This document shows, piece by piece, positions 6,842 to 15,493 of a stretch of 22,055 bases of DNA. The notes under the pieces are model-generated. The model did no database searches and was not told where the DNA came from. It saw nothing but the letters and a program-made list of their open reading frames with translations. The stretch is taken from the NCBI GenBank assembly GCA_017620345.1, contig JAFZQP010000066.1:1-22055 (forward strand). The letters are read 5' to 3'. Both the position numbers and the translations under genes were made by a program. Source of the stretch: Lachnospiraceae bacterium (GTDB taxonomy: Bacteria > Bacillota_A > Clostridia > Lachnospirales > Lachnospiraceae). How positions within the stretch are numbered: the stretch's first letter is position 1; the number at the start of each line of letters is the position of its first letter.

Positions 6842-7216
6842 CTATTGTCCTGTATGTGATCTTATCCTCTCGGGAATTATCTCCCGTAATCTTTCAAGTT
6901 CATTTATTATCGGTTCATGAAATTTGGCAGCCTCTTCCCATTTTCCTTCTTTGATGAGTGCATTGGACTGCGTTGCCATTTCAACAAGATGCGTTGCTCC
7001 CGCAGAGCCTCCCACGCCCTTTAATCCATGGACAAATATTCTGTAGTTTTCGGCATCTTCCGCAGCAAAATGCTCCTTCATGCCATTAACGGCTTTTTCC
7101 ATGTCATTCATGAATGATTCAAGAACAAGCTTGTAAAAATCATAGCTGTTGTCATACATCGAAAGACAGGTATCCTCATCGATCCCGTCCGATTCCCTGA
7201 ACAATCTGTCACTCAT
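6842..7216 (-). CDS. Stand-alone histidine phosphotransfer (HPt) domain protein
   Basis: 124 aa from the ATG at 7214-7216, chosen because AAGGAG sits 7 nt upstream; a 14-residue longer reading has no comparable ribosome binding site. The HPt signature HGLKGVGGSAGA is clear, with the predicted phospho-accepting histidine at residue 63, followed by helices of the four-helix bundle (HLVEMATQSNALIKEGKWEEA). HPt proteins shuttle phosphate between hybrid histidine kinases and response regulators. No kinase or response regulator is present in the window, so its partners are elsewhere. It is the first gene of an apparent hpt-asnA-alaS operon, an odd context for a signalling protein. Confidence 0.9.
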   Translation of the reverse strand: MSDRLFRESDGIDEDTCLSMYDNSYDFYKLVLESFMNDMEKAVNGMKEHFAAEDAENYRIFVHGLKGVGGSAGATHLVEMATQSNALIKEGKWEEAAKFHEPIINELERLREIIPERIRSHTGQ

Positions 7217-7264
7217 CCCATTTCTCCTTCCCATGAAAATCAGCCGATCCGAAAACAATGATTT

Positions 7265-7293
7265 ATTATAATCTTTGCAGGCAAAATACGCAA
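7265..7293 (-). promoter_or_regulatory. Promoter for hpt-asnA-alaS, abutting the end of birA
   Basis: The minus strand carries TTGCGT (-35, 7288-7293), a 17 nt spacer and a perfect TATAAT (-10, 7265-7270). The -35 lies within a few bases of the birA stop codon (7296-7298), with no terminator between. The predicted leader is about 40 nt, too short for a T-box, so asnA/alaS are not under tRNA-sensing leader control from this promoter. Confidence 0.72.
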
Positions 7294-7295
7294 GA

Positions 7296-8045
7296 TTACA
7301 TATCCTGCAATCTTATCCTTATCTCCCCGTCCCTGTATGTCCTGGCGCACCCGTTTGTTTCAAGTACTATCCCGCCATCCTGATCTATATCAAGTACTCT
7401 CGCTTCTGTAGTATCGTTTCCCGAAATATAAGATACACGTTTTCCGATAACGATACAGTTCCTGCGGTATTCGTCAACCGTACCTGCTTTATCGAAGTGT
7501 TCGTATAGATTTGCAAATTCTCTTAGTATCGTCTTGGCAAGACTTACCGACGCGCTCCTTTGCTCATCCTTTGCGATATCACATTTTCTTCCCGTAACGG
7601 ATCCGTATATATCCGCGATATCGGAAGGGATGTTTTCGGGATCATATATGTTCACACCGATTCCGAGTATCACATGAAATGCGTCCTGTCCGATATTCCT
7701 TGCCCGCGCGACCATACCGCATATCTTCCTGCCGCCCAGTATGATATCGTTTACCCATTTTATCCCGGGTTCTATACCGTACCTTTCCTTTAGCGCTCTT
7801 ATAACCGCTACTGCCGACATTACCGTGATCATATCGGTAACCGCCGGATCCTTCGGCCGAAGCAGAAGACTCATATACAGATTTCCGCCTTCCGGCGAAA
7901 AAAAACTCCTTCCGCTCCTCCCCTGACCTTTTGTCTGGCAGAAGGAAACAACGCATGTTCCCTCGGCAGCACCTTCATCGGCAAGTTTTTCAAGCACGGT
8001 ATTCGTACTGTCAACTACATCGATGATCTTTATATCTGTTTCCAT
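7296..8045 (-). CDS. birA: Biotin--[acetyl-CoA-carboxylase] ligase, minimal type without DNA-binding domain
   Basis: 249 aa. It activates biotin to biotinyl-AMP and attaches it to a lysine of carboxylase carrier domains. The protein opens directly with the catalytic domain: VDSTN (12-15 region), the adenylate-binding KGQGRSGR loop (39-46), KWVND (96-100) with the catalytic-region lysine in GGRKICGM, and a small C-terminal SH3-like domain (ISGNDTTEARVLDIDQDGGI). There is no N-terminal helix-turn-helix, so this is a group I enzyme that should not act as the biotin repressor. The ATG at 8043-8045 overlaps the preceding small gene by 16 nt and uses a GAGG Shine-Dalgarno. A possible substrate, a carboxyltransferase-like gene, begins at the left edge of the window. 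Confidence 0.94.
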   Translation of the reverse strand: METDIKIIDVVDSTNTVLEKLADEGAAEGTCVVSFCQTKGQGRSGRSFFSPEGGNLYMSLLLRPKDPAVTDMITVMSAVAVIRALKERYGIEPGIKWVNDIILGGRKICGMVARARNIGQDAFHVILGIGVNIYDPENIPSDIADIYGSVTGRKCDIAKDEQRSASVSLAKTILREFANLYEHFDKAGTVDEYRRNCIVIGKRVSYISGNDTTEARVLDIDQDGGIVLETNGCARTYRDGEIRIRLQDM

Positions 8046-8212
8046 ACTACCTCATACTCATTTCCGAATTTGTAATACGGACACCTGTACGAGCTGTCAA
8101 AAGCCATCCGTCCGTACTCATCTTCATCGAGGTCCATCTGACAATAGTATTCGTCATACTCCTCATCATATATATAATTAGCACATGTCTCACAGTTTAT
8201 ATTGTCATTCAT
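8030..8212 (-). CDS. Small four-cysteine acidic protein, DUF6472-like
   Basis: 60 aa. The protein is short and very rich in Asp/Glu/Tyr, with two cysteine pairs: CETC near the N-terminus, then one cysteine in EYYCQMDLDEDE and one in YRCPYY. This suggests a single zinc-binding knuckle. The pattern of CxxC, a YDEEYDEYYC stretch and LDEDE matches my memory of the DUF6472 family of small clostridial proteins of unknown function; the family name is a recollection and the function is unknown. I take the ATG at 8210-8212; TTG and GTG codons just upstream are in frame but less likely. The start overlaps the ABC transporter stop by 8 nt (ATGAATGA) and the end overlaps birA by 16 nt, so translation is probably coupled on both sides. 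Confidence 0.8.
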   Translation of the reverse strand: MNDNINCETCANYIYDEEYDEYYCQMDLDEDEYGRMAFDSSYRCPYYKFGNEYEVVWKQI

Positions 8213-10016
8213 CACCAATACCCGCCATGAACAGTTTCCTGTAGAATCCGTCCTTTGCCATCAGCGTATCATGATCGCCCTGCTCGATTATCCTTCCGTC
8301 CTTCATTACAAGTATCAGATCCGCATTTTGTATCGTAGAGAGTCTGTGTGCAACGATGAAGCTCGTCTTATCTTTCATCAGTTTTTCAAATGCGCTCTGG
8401 ATCATCATCTCTGTTCTGACATCTATCGAGCTTGTTGCTTCATCCAATATGAGCATTGAAGGTGCGCTCAGCATGACCCTTGTGATACACAGAAGCTGCT
8501 TCTGCCCCTGTGACAGCTGTCCGCCGTCCTCACCGATATATGTATCATAACCGTTTTCAAGCCTTCTGATAAAACCGTGTGAATGACAGGCTTTGGCGGC
8601 ATTTATCACTTCATCGACCGTCGCATCAGGATTTGCAAGGCGCAGGTTTTCTATGATCGTTCCATGCTTGAGCCATGTATCCTGAAGCACCATACCATAA
8701 CATCCCCTGAGGCTTTGTCTCGTATACGATCTTATGTTTGCGCCGTCTACTTCTATGCTGCCGCTGTCTGTATCATAAAACCTCATCAGAAGGTTTATCA
8801 TCGTAGTCTTTCCGCAGCCTGTAGGCCCTACAATGGCAACTCTCTGGCCTTTTCTTACAGACACGTTCAGATCCTTTATCAGATCCTGATCCGGTGTATA
8901 TGAAAAATCAACTCCTTTTATTTCTATATCGCCGCGACAGCCTGTAATGACCGAACTGTCATCATCATCCTTCTCCGTCTCCTCATCCATGATCTCAAAG
9001 ACCCTGGCCGCACATGCGAGCGCACTCTGCAATTCTGAGATCACTGACGATATCTCATTGAACGGTTTTGTATACTGGTTGGCATATGAAAGAAAGACCG
9101 TGAGCGTTCCGACCGTTATCGTGCCGGACAGACTGCTCATCCTTCCTATGCAGAACATCGCTCCGGTAAGAGCAACAGCGGCATAGCAGACCGCATTGAC
9201 AAATCTCGTGCACGGATTGGTAAGAGACGAAAAGAATATCGCATTTACCGATGCTTTCGTAAGCCTGTCATTGATCGCATCAAACCTCTCAAGTGAATCC
9301 TTTTCCCTTGAGAAAGCCTTGACCGTTTTGGCGTTTCCGATAAGCTCGTCGATAAGTCCTGTCATAGTCCCTCTCTCGAGGCTCTGCTTCCTGAACATCG
9401 AATATGTACGTCCGGAAATGAATCTTGCTATGAAGATCGACAAAGGAGTTATCAAAACAACCGCGACTGTAATAACTACATTCATGGACAGCATAAAGAA
9501 AAGCGTTCCTATTATCGTCATGATCCCTGTAAAAGCCTGAGTGAAGCCAAGAAGGAGTCCTTCCGCGAACTGATCCGTATCGGCAACAACACGGCTGACT
9601 ATATCTCCCTGCGGATGCGTATCGATATACTTAAACGGGAGTCTGACGAGCTTGACTGATATCGCGTCTCTTATATCGCGGACGGTATTATAGGTGATCG
9701 AATTGTTGATCAGATTCATTATGAACTGCGACAGACCGACCACTGCGGCAAACATCGCAGCAAACAGAAGGTTTTTGAATACTGACGTCGTATCCTTTCC
9801 GAGTCCGTCGATCGCCCTGCCGATCATGATCGGAACAAGGAGCGTAAACAAAACAGATACAAATGCAAGTATCAACGAAAAGATAATGCCTGCCCTGTAT
9901 TTTTTCAGGAATGACAAAACCCTTTTGACCGTTGCCTTCTTACCGCTGTTTGCGAGCGCACCGGAATCGGTGTTCAGATTTCCTTTGGGGACAAAGCCCG
10001 ATGTATCCATCGCCAT
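8205..10016 (-). CDS. ABC exporter half-transporter, catalytically canonical subunit
   Basis: 603 aa. An N-terminal six-helix exporter transmembrane domain (about residues 40-325) is fused to an ATPase domain. Walker A GPTGCGKT (397-404), a Q-loop in MVLQDTW, signature LSQGQ (501-505), Walker B LLILDEATS-like with catalytic Glu526, and H-loop His557 (IVAHR) are all present. LSQGQ together with a canonical Glu/His is typical of the TM288/LmrD-like partner in heterodimeric exporters. The partner gene is immediately upstream and the two share a TAATG junction (1 nt overlap) with a GGAGG-like ribosome binding site. The substrate is unknown; such exporters carry drugs, lipids or peptides. Confidence 0.93.
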   Translation of the reverse strand: MAMDTSGFVPKGNLNTDSGALANSGKKATVKRVLSFLKKYRAGIIFSLILAFVSVLFTLLVPIMIGRAIDGLGKDTTSVFKNLLFAAMFAAVVGLSQFIMNLINNSITYNTVRDIRDAISVKLVRLPFKYIDTHPQGDIVSRVVADTDQFAEGLLLGFTQAFTGIMTIIGTLFFMLSMNVVITVAVVLITPLSIFIARFISGRTYSMFRKQSLERGTMTGLIDELIGNAKTVKAFSREKDSLERFDAINDRLTKASVNAIFFSSLTNPCTRFVNAVCYAAVALTGAMFCIGRMSSLSGTITVGTLTVFLSYANQYTKPFNEISSVISELQSALACAARVFEIMDEETEKDDDDSSVITGCRGDIEIKGVDFSYTPDQDLIKDLNVSVRKGQRVAIVGPTGCGKTTMINLLMRFYDTDSGSIEVDGANIRSYTRQSLRGCYGMVLQDTWLKHGTIIENLRLANPDATVDEVINAAKACHSHGFIRRLENGYDTYIGEDGGQLSQGQKQLLCITRVMLSAPSMLILDEATSSIDVRTEMMIQSAFEKLMKDKTSFIVAHRLSTIQNADLILVMKDGRIIEQGDHDTLMAKDGFYRKLFMAGIGDE

Positions 10017-11737
10017 TATGCCCCCTCCTTTTTGTACATCGATGAACAGATCTCTGCATATACCGGGCAGTTTTGCAGAAGCTCTTCATGGTTTCCGAGG
10101 CCCACCTGCTCACCGTCATCAAGTACGAGTATCTGATCGCAGCCGCGGACCGAAATAGCCCTCTGCGCAATGATCACTACCGTAGGTTTATATGAAAGTG
10201 AAGTGATATTCTGCCGAAGTTTTTTGTCAGTAACATAATCAAGAGCAGACGAAGAATCATCAAGTATGAGTATCTCCGGTTTTGCCGCAAGCACTCTTGC
10301 GATCGAGAGGCGCTGCCGCTGTCCTCCGGAAAAGTTCCGGCCTCCTGCCTCAACAACAGCATCAAGACCTCCCTTTTCCTCTATTACTTCCGAGCATACC
10401 GCACACCTTGCGGCCTCCAGTAGTTCTGCGTCGGTAGCATCTTCATTCCCCCATTTCAGATTATCTCTTATCGTTCCCTCAAAAAGGACCGGGCGCTGCA
10501 TGACAGTTCCCACATGTCTGCGAAGCCTGTCACTGTCAAGTTCTCTTACATCGCTTCCTCCGACATATACGGCACCGTCCGTGACATCATAAAATCTCGA
10601 TATGAGATTTGCAACAGTTGTCTTGCCTGCTCCCGTACCCCCGACTATACCAAACGTGCTGTGCCGCGGGATAGAAAACGATATATCACTTACAGCCTCA
10701 TCTGCCCCCTCATGATACCTAAGTGACGCCCGGTCAAGCCTGACTGCCGGAGCATCTTCCATGATATCCTCAGGGCTGTTTTCCCATGTCATTGAAGGAT
10801 TCAGATCAAATATCTCATTGACCCTGCCGGCTGAAGCAAAAGACCTGTTTAAAGTGACTATGAGATTTGCAAACTTGATCAGTTCCAGAAGTATCTGGGA
10901 CATGTAATTATACAGAGCGACAACCTCTCCTGTCGTAAGTCCCCCGGCTTCTATCCTGATCTCACCTGTTATTACAAGACAGACGATACCTATGTTCACG
11001 ATCACATAAGTAAGAGGATTGAGAAGCGACGACACTCTTCCGGCTCTTAAAGATATAGCCGTCAGATCCGAATTTGTATTCCCGAATTCCCTTACCTGGT
11101 CATCTTCAAGCGTAAACGCTCTTATGACTCTTGAACCCGTAAGATTTTCCCGTACGAGTAAAAGCACATCTTCAAGTTTTTTCTGGGCTTTTTTCAGAAG
11201 CGGGATACTGCTCTTCATGACAAGTGCAACGACAACCGCCAGAAGCGCTATCACAGCCACAAATATAAGAGCCGCGCGTGCATCTATCGTAAATGCCATT
11301 ATCATCGCACCTGCAACGATGAACGGGGATCGCAGGAACAGACGCAGAAACATATTTACGCCGTTCTGTAAAATATTTACGTCCGACGTCATACGTGTTA
11401 TCAGCGTTGACGTACCGACATTGTCTATTTCGGAAAAACCGAATGAAAGGATATGTTCAAACAGATCGTGTCTTAAGTTCTTTGAAAATCCGGTGGCAGC
11501 TTTTGCCGCAAAGAACTGCGCCGTACACGATACGATAAGTCCGATGAACCCGAGTGCGATAAGAAGCCCGAAGGATCTTAAGATATCATCAAAAGAACCG
11601 CTTGCGATACCACGGTCTATCATTCGTGCTATCACAAGCGGTACCGTCAGTTCAAATACGGCTTCGAGCATTTTGAAAAGAGGAGCTAAAACACACTCTT
11701 TTTTGTATTTATCAAGATATCTGAATAATCTATTCAT
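10016..11737 (-). CDS. ABC exporter half-transporter, degenerate-site subunit
   Basis: 573 aa from the ATG at 11735-11737 ([14 protein letters not shown]), which matches the expected exporter N-terminus; a longer reading into galE is rejected. A transmembrane domain (about 15-300) precedes the ATPase domain: Walker A GGTGAGKT (366-373), Q-loop MQRPVLF, signature FSGGQ (469-473), Walker B ILILDD with Asp494 where the catalytic Glu is expected, and Gln525 (IIAQR) instead of the H-loop His. These changes mark the TM287/LmrC-like partner carrying the degenerate nucleotide site of a heterodimer. The start overlaps the galE stop by 8 nt and the end overlaps the next transporter gene by 1 nt, so the pair is likely made together as one complex. 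Confidence 0.93.
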   Translation of the reverse strand: MNRLFRYLDKYKKECVLAPLFKMLEAVFELTVPLVIARMIDRGIASGSFDDILRSFGLLIALGFIGLIVSCTAQFFAAKAATGFSKNLRHDLFEHILSFGFSEIDNVGTSTLITRMTSDVNILQNGVNMFLRLFLRSPFIVAGAMIMAFTIDARAALIFVAVIALLAVVVALVMKSSIPLLKKAQKKLEDVLLLVRENLTGSRVIRAFTLEDDQVREFGNTNSDLTAISLRAGRVSSLLNPLTYVIVNIGIVCLVITGEIRIEAGGLTTGEVVALYNYMSQILLELIKFANLIVTLNRSFASAGRVNEIFDLNPSMTWENSPEDIMEDAPAVRLDRASLRYHEGADEAVSDISFSIPRHSTFGIVGGTGAGKTTVANLISRFYDVTDGAVYVGGSDVRELDSDRLRRHVGTVMQRPVLFEGTIRDNLKWGNEDATDAELLEAARCAVCSEVIEEKGGLDAVVEAGGRNFSGGQRQRLSIARVLAAKPEILILDDSSSALDYVTDKKLRQNITSLSYKPTVVIIAQRAISVRGCDQILVLDDGEQVGLGNHEELLQNCPVYAEICSSMYKKEGA

Positions 11738-12743
11738 ATCCGTTCGGATTGTTACTCTGCCAGTTCCATGAATCCCTGCACATATCCACGATATCATGTT
11801 TGGCTGACCATCCGAGTTCCCTTTCTGCCTTTGATGCATCTGCATAGCAGACTGCTATGTCTCCGGGCCGGCGGTCCTTGATTTCGTATGGGATCCTGAT
11901 ATTATTGGCCTTCTCAAAACTTTTTACAAGTTCGAGCACGGACACACCGTTTCCCGTACCGAGATTATATACGCACAGACCTGCCTTCTCCGAGATCTTC
12001 TTAAGAGCCTTGATATGTCCGTCGGCAAGATCGGATACATGGATGTAGTCCCTGACTCCTGTCCCGTCCGGTGTGTCGTAATCATTTCCGAACACCCCGA
12101 GCTTGGGAAGCTTTCCTACCGCGACCTGTGTGACGTATGGCATCAGGTTGTTCGGTATACCCCTCGGATTCTCTCCGATCCTTCCCGAAGGATCTGCGCC
12201 TATCGGGTTAAAATAACGAAGGAGCACTATGTTCCACTCACTGTCGGCCTTGGCCATGTCCATCAGTATCTGTTCGATCATGGATTTGGTCCAGCCGTAG
12301 GGATTGGTACATGTCCCTTTAGGACACTCCTCCGTTATCGGAACAGTCTCAGGGTCTCCGTATACCGTTGCCGATGAAGAGAAAATGATGTTCTTCATGT
12401 TGTGGTCGCGAAGAGCCGAAAGCAGATTCAATGTTCCGGTGATATTGTTATTATAGTATTCCCAGGGCTTGGCGACGGATTCACCCACCGCCTTAAGCCC
12501 TGCGAAATGAATGCAACAGTCGAATTTATGCTCGGAACATATCCTGTCCAGGATATCCCGGTCAAGTATGTCTCCCACATACAGTTTCGCTTCCTTACCG
12601 CAAAGCTCCTTCACGCGCTCCAGAGATTCTTTGGAAGAATTGGAAAGATTGTCAAGCACGACAACATCATGTCCTTCTCTTAAGAGCTGCAGTACCGTAT
12701 GTGATCCTATATAGCCTGCTCCGCCTGTAACAAATATCTTCAT
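11730..12743 (-). CDS. galE: UDP-glucose 4-epimerase
   Basis: 337 aa, full length. It interconverts UDP-glucose and UDP-galactose using bound NAD, feeding galactose use and cell-surface polysaccharide synthesis. Rossmann motif GGAGYIG is at residues 7-13, catalytic Ser124 in SSSATVYG and the YxxxK pair Tyr149/Lys153 (NPYGWTK) are present, and RYFNPIGA and the C-terminal [12 protein letters not shown] stretch are typical of GalE. The ATG at 12741-12743 follows a GGAG Shine-Dalgarno; seven further in-frame codons upstream are not used. It is 21 nt after ppdK and its last codons overlap the start of an ABC transporter gene. No other Leloir-pathway gene is adjacent. Confidence 0.96.
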   Translation of the reverse strand: MKIFVTGGAGYIGSHTVLQLLREGHDVVVLDNLSNSSKESLERVKELCGKEAKLYVGDILDRDILDRICSEHKFDCCIHFAGLKAVGESVAKPWEYYNNNITGTLNLLSALRDHNMKNIIFSSSATVYGDPETVPITEECPKGTCTNPYGWTKSMIEQILMDMAKADSEWNIVLLRYFNPIGADPSGRIGENPRGIPNNLMPYVTQVAVGKLPKLGVFGNDYDTPDGTGVRDYIHVSDLADGHIKALKKISEKAGLCVYNLGTGNGVSVLELVKSFEKANNIRIPYEIKDRRPGDIAVCYADASKAERELGWSAKHDIVDMCRDSWNWQSNNPNGYE

Positions 12744-12764
12744 ATGTGTCTCCTGTTTACACAA

Positions 12765-15416
12765 TCACTGTTTCTTCTGTGCTATTGCAGCCTGTGCGGC
12801 AGCCAGTCTTGCGATCGGTACCCTGAAAGGTGAACATGATACATAATCAAGTCCGAGGCTGTTACAGAACTCAACAGATGAAGGATCTCCACCGTGCTCG
12901 CCGCATATGCCGACGTGCAGTTTGGGATTAACGGGCTTGCCGAGATCCATTGACATCTTCATAAGCTTACCTACGCCGTCACGGTCAAGCTTTGCGAACG
13001 GATCGTTCTCAAATATCTTGGTATCGTAATAAGCATTTAAAAACTTACCTGCATCATCTCTTGAGAATCCGTATGTCATCTGAGTAAGATCATTCGTACC
13101 GAAGCAGAAGAAATCAGCATTTGCTGCGATCTCGTCAGCTGTGAGCGCAGCCCTGGGTATCTCGATCATCGTACCGACTTCATACTCAAGCTTAAAGCCT
13201 GCAGCCTTGATCTCTTCATCCGCTGTCTCGACAACGATCTTCTTGACGAAATTGAATTCCTTCACATCACCTACGAGCGGGATCATGATCTCAGGCTTTA
13301 CACTCCAGTTTGAGTGCTTCTTGGAAACATTGATCGCAGCTCTTATTACGGCCTTCGTCTGCATCTTTGCTATCTCGGGATATGTAACGGCAAGACGGCA
13401 GCCTCTGTGACCCATCATCGGATTGAACTCATGAAGTGCATCAATGATCGTCTTTATATCTTCAACACTCTTCTTCTGAGTCTTTGCAAGCTTTTCTATA
13501 TCTGCGGCTTCTGTAGGAACGAACTCGTGAAGCGGCGGATCAAGGAAACGTATCGTTACCGGATAACCTTCAAGAGCCTCGTACAGCTTCTCGAAATCAC
13601 CCTGCTGATAAGGAAGTATCTTATCAAGAGCCTTCTCTCTTTCTTCAACGGTATCAGAGCAGATCATCTCTCTGAACGCATCGATCCTGTCACCCTCAAA
13701 GAACATATGCTCCGTACGGCACAGACCGATACCTTCAGCTCCGAGTTCCCTTGCTTTTCTTGCATCATGAGGAGTATCCGCATTGGTACGTACTTTCATC
13801 GTACGATATTTATCAGCCCATGACATGATACGTCCGAACTCACCGGCGATCGTTGCATCAACCGTTGCGATCTTACCGTCATATATGTTACCGGTTGTTC
13901 CGTCTATGGAGATGAAATCTCCCTCCTTGAACTCCTTGCCTGCAAGAGTAAACTTCTTGTTTGCTTCATCCATTGCGATATCGCCGCATCCGGATACACA
14001 GCACTTACCCATACCTCTTGCAACAACGGCAGCATGGCTTGTCATTCCGCCTCGAACTGTCAGAATACCCTGAGCTGCCTTCATTCCGGTGATATCCTCG
14101 GGTGATGTCTCAAGCCTTACGAGTACGACTTTCTCACCCTTATTGTTCCATTCTTCGGCATCTTCCGCTGTAAATACGATCTTACCGCATGCGGCACCGG
14201 GTGAAGCTCCCAGACCTCTTCCGAGAGGTTTGGATGTCTTGAGGACATTTACGTCAAACTGGGGATGCAGAAGCGTATCAAGGTTCCTGGGATCTATCAT
14301 TGCTACAGCTTCTTCTTCGGTCTTCATGCCCTCATCAACAAGGTCGCATGCGATCTTAAGAGCAGCCTGTGCTGTTCTCTTTCCGTTACGACACTGGAGC
14401 ATATAGAGTTTTCCGTTCTCAACGGTAAATTCCATATCCTGCATATCATGATAATGCTTCTCAAGTATCTTACATACTTTGATGAACTGCTGATATGCTT
14501 CGGGGAACTGCTTCTCCATCTCATCGATCTTCATCGGTGTACGGATACCGGCAACAACGTCCTCACCCTGAGCATTGACAAGGAACTCACCCATCAGTTT
14601 CTTCTCACCGGTAGCAGGATCTCTGGTAAACGCAACACCTGTACCGGAGTCGTTATTAAGGTTACCGAATACCATCGGCATTACGGAAACAGCCGTACCC
14701 CAGCTGTAAGGTATATCGTTATCGCGACGGTATACGTTTGCTCTCGGATTATCCCAGCTTCTGAACACTGCCTTGATAGCCTCTTTGAGCTGTATGATCG
14801 GATCCGTAGGGAAGTCTTCATCAAGTTCCTTCTTGTATTCGGCCTTGAACTGTTCCGCAAGTTCCTTAAGGTCTGATGCGGTAAGATCTACGTCAAACTC
14901 CACACCTTTTTTATTCTTCATGACATCTATGAGCTCTTCGAAATGCTTCTTGCCGACACCCATGACAACATCAGAGAACATCTGAATGAAACGTCTGTAT
15001 GAATCGTAAACAAATCTCTCAAACTTGGGATCCGGATTAGCCTTGATCATCGCTTCGACAACTTCTTCGTTCATACCGAGATTGAGGATGGTATCCATCA
15101 TACCCGGCATTGAAGCACGTGCACCTGAACGTACAGAAACAAGCAAAGGCTTTTCGGGATCACCGAAATATTTATCATTGATCATTTCTATTCTTCCGAC
15201 AAACTCCATGATCTGACCCATGATCTCGTCATTGATCTGTCTGCCGTCTTCATAGTACTGTGTACATGCATCAGTCGTAACCGTAAATCCCTGAGGAACC
15301 GGAAGACCGATATTGGTCATCTCGGCAAGATTGGCGCCCTTTCCTCCCAAGAGGTTGCGCATCTCGGCATTTCCTTCAGTGAACAGATAAACCCACTTTC
15401 TCTTACGTAAATTCAT
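12765..15416 (-). CDS. ppdK: Pyruvate, phosphate dikinase
   Basis: 883 aa. It catalyses reversible pyruvate + ATP + Pi to PEP + AMP + PPi, and in clostridia often serves PPi-linked glycolysis. Three domains are evident: the N-terminal nucleotide-binding domain (NLLGGKGANLAEM; VSVRSGA), the central swivelling phosphohistidine domain with GGMTSHAAVVARGMG and the catalytic His461, and the C-terminal PEP/pyruvate barrel (FGTNDLTQMTYGFSRDD; GICGEHGGDP with Cys838). All key motifs are intact. The ATG at 15414-15416 has a strong GGAGG Shine-Dalgarno, 7 nt away. The 77 nt gap to glyS is the longest inside this array and could hold a promoter, but no convincing -35/-10 pair is visible. galE follows after 21 nt. 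Confidence 0.98.
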   Translation of the reverse strand: MNLRKRKWVYLFTEGNAEMRNLLGGKGANLAEMTNIGLPVPQGFTVTTDACTQYYEDGRQINDEIMGQIMEFVGRIEMINDKYFGDPEKPLLVSVRSGARASMPGMMDTILNLGMNEEVVEAMIKANPDPKFERFVYDSYRRFIQMFSDVVMGVGKKHFEELIDVMKNKKGVEFDVDLTASDLKELAEQFKAEYKKELDEDFPTDPIIQLKEAIKAVFRSWDNPRANVYRRDNDIPYSWGTAVSVMPMVFGNLNNDSGTGVAFTRDPATGEKKLMGEFLVNAQGEDVVAGIRTPMKIDEMEKQFPEAYQQFIKVCKILEKHYHDMQDMEFTVENGKLYMLQCRNGKRTAQAALKIACDLVDEGMKTEEEAVAMIDPRNLDTLLHPQFDVNVLKTSKPLGRGLGASPGAACGKIVFTAEDAEEWNNKGEKVVLVRLETSPEDITGMKAAQGILTVRGGMTSHAAVVARGMGKCCVSGCGDIAMDEANKKFTLAGKEFKEGDFISIDGTTGNIYDGKIATVDATIAGEFGRIMSWADKYRTMKVRTNADTPHDARKARELGAEGIGLCRTEHMFFEGDRIDAFREMICSDTVEEREKALDKILPYQQGDFEKLYEALEGYPVTIRFLDPPLHEFVPTEAADIEKLAKTQKKSVEDIKTIIDALHEFNPMMGHRGCRLAVTYPEIAKMQTKAVIRAAINVSKKHSNWSVKPEIMIPLVGDVKEFNFVKKIVVETADEEIKAAGFKLEYEVGTMIEIPRAALTADEIAANADFFCFGTNDLTQMTYGFSRDDAGKFLNAYYDTKIFENDPFAKLDRDGVGKLMKMSMDLGKPVNPKLHVGICGEHGGDPSSVEFCNSLGLDYVSCSPFRVPIARLAAAQAAIAQKKQ

Positions 15417-15493
15417 TTTCTTTCCTCCTACAAAAGAATTTAATAGATCTTCCCTTAGGAAAATATATCATACAGCTCCAAAAATATCCACAA

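Noticed and set aside
7217..7258. 14-codon longer start for the HPt gene
   Set aside because: It would begin essentially at the predicted transcription start, and the ATG at 7216 has a clear AAGGAG.
11019..11771. 250-codon plus-strand ORF opposite the ABC transporter gene
   Set aside because: Antisense shadow of a well-supported gene; Ser/Thr/Ile-rich text without domains, no ribosome binding site assessed as convincing.
11738..11845. 36-codon upstream extension of the first ABC transporter gene into galE
   Set aside because: It reads galE in another frame; the exporter family start matches MNRLFRYL at 11737.
14265..14876. 203-codon plus-strand ORF opposite ppdK
   Set aside because: Lies entirely within the intact ppdK gene and shows no recognisable protein features.
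15417..15493. Possible promoter between glyS and ppdK
   Set aside because: TTGTGG and several TATGAT/GATATA-like hexamers occur on the minus strand, but no pair has both good sequence and 16-18 nt spacing.
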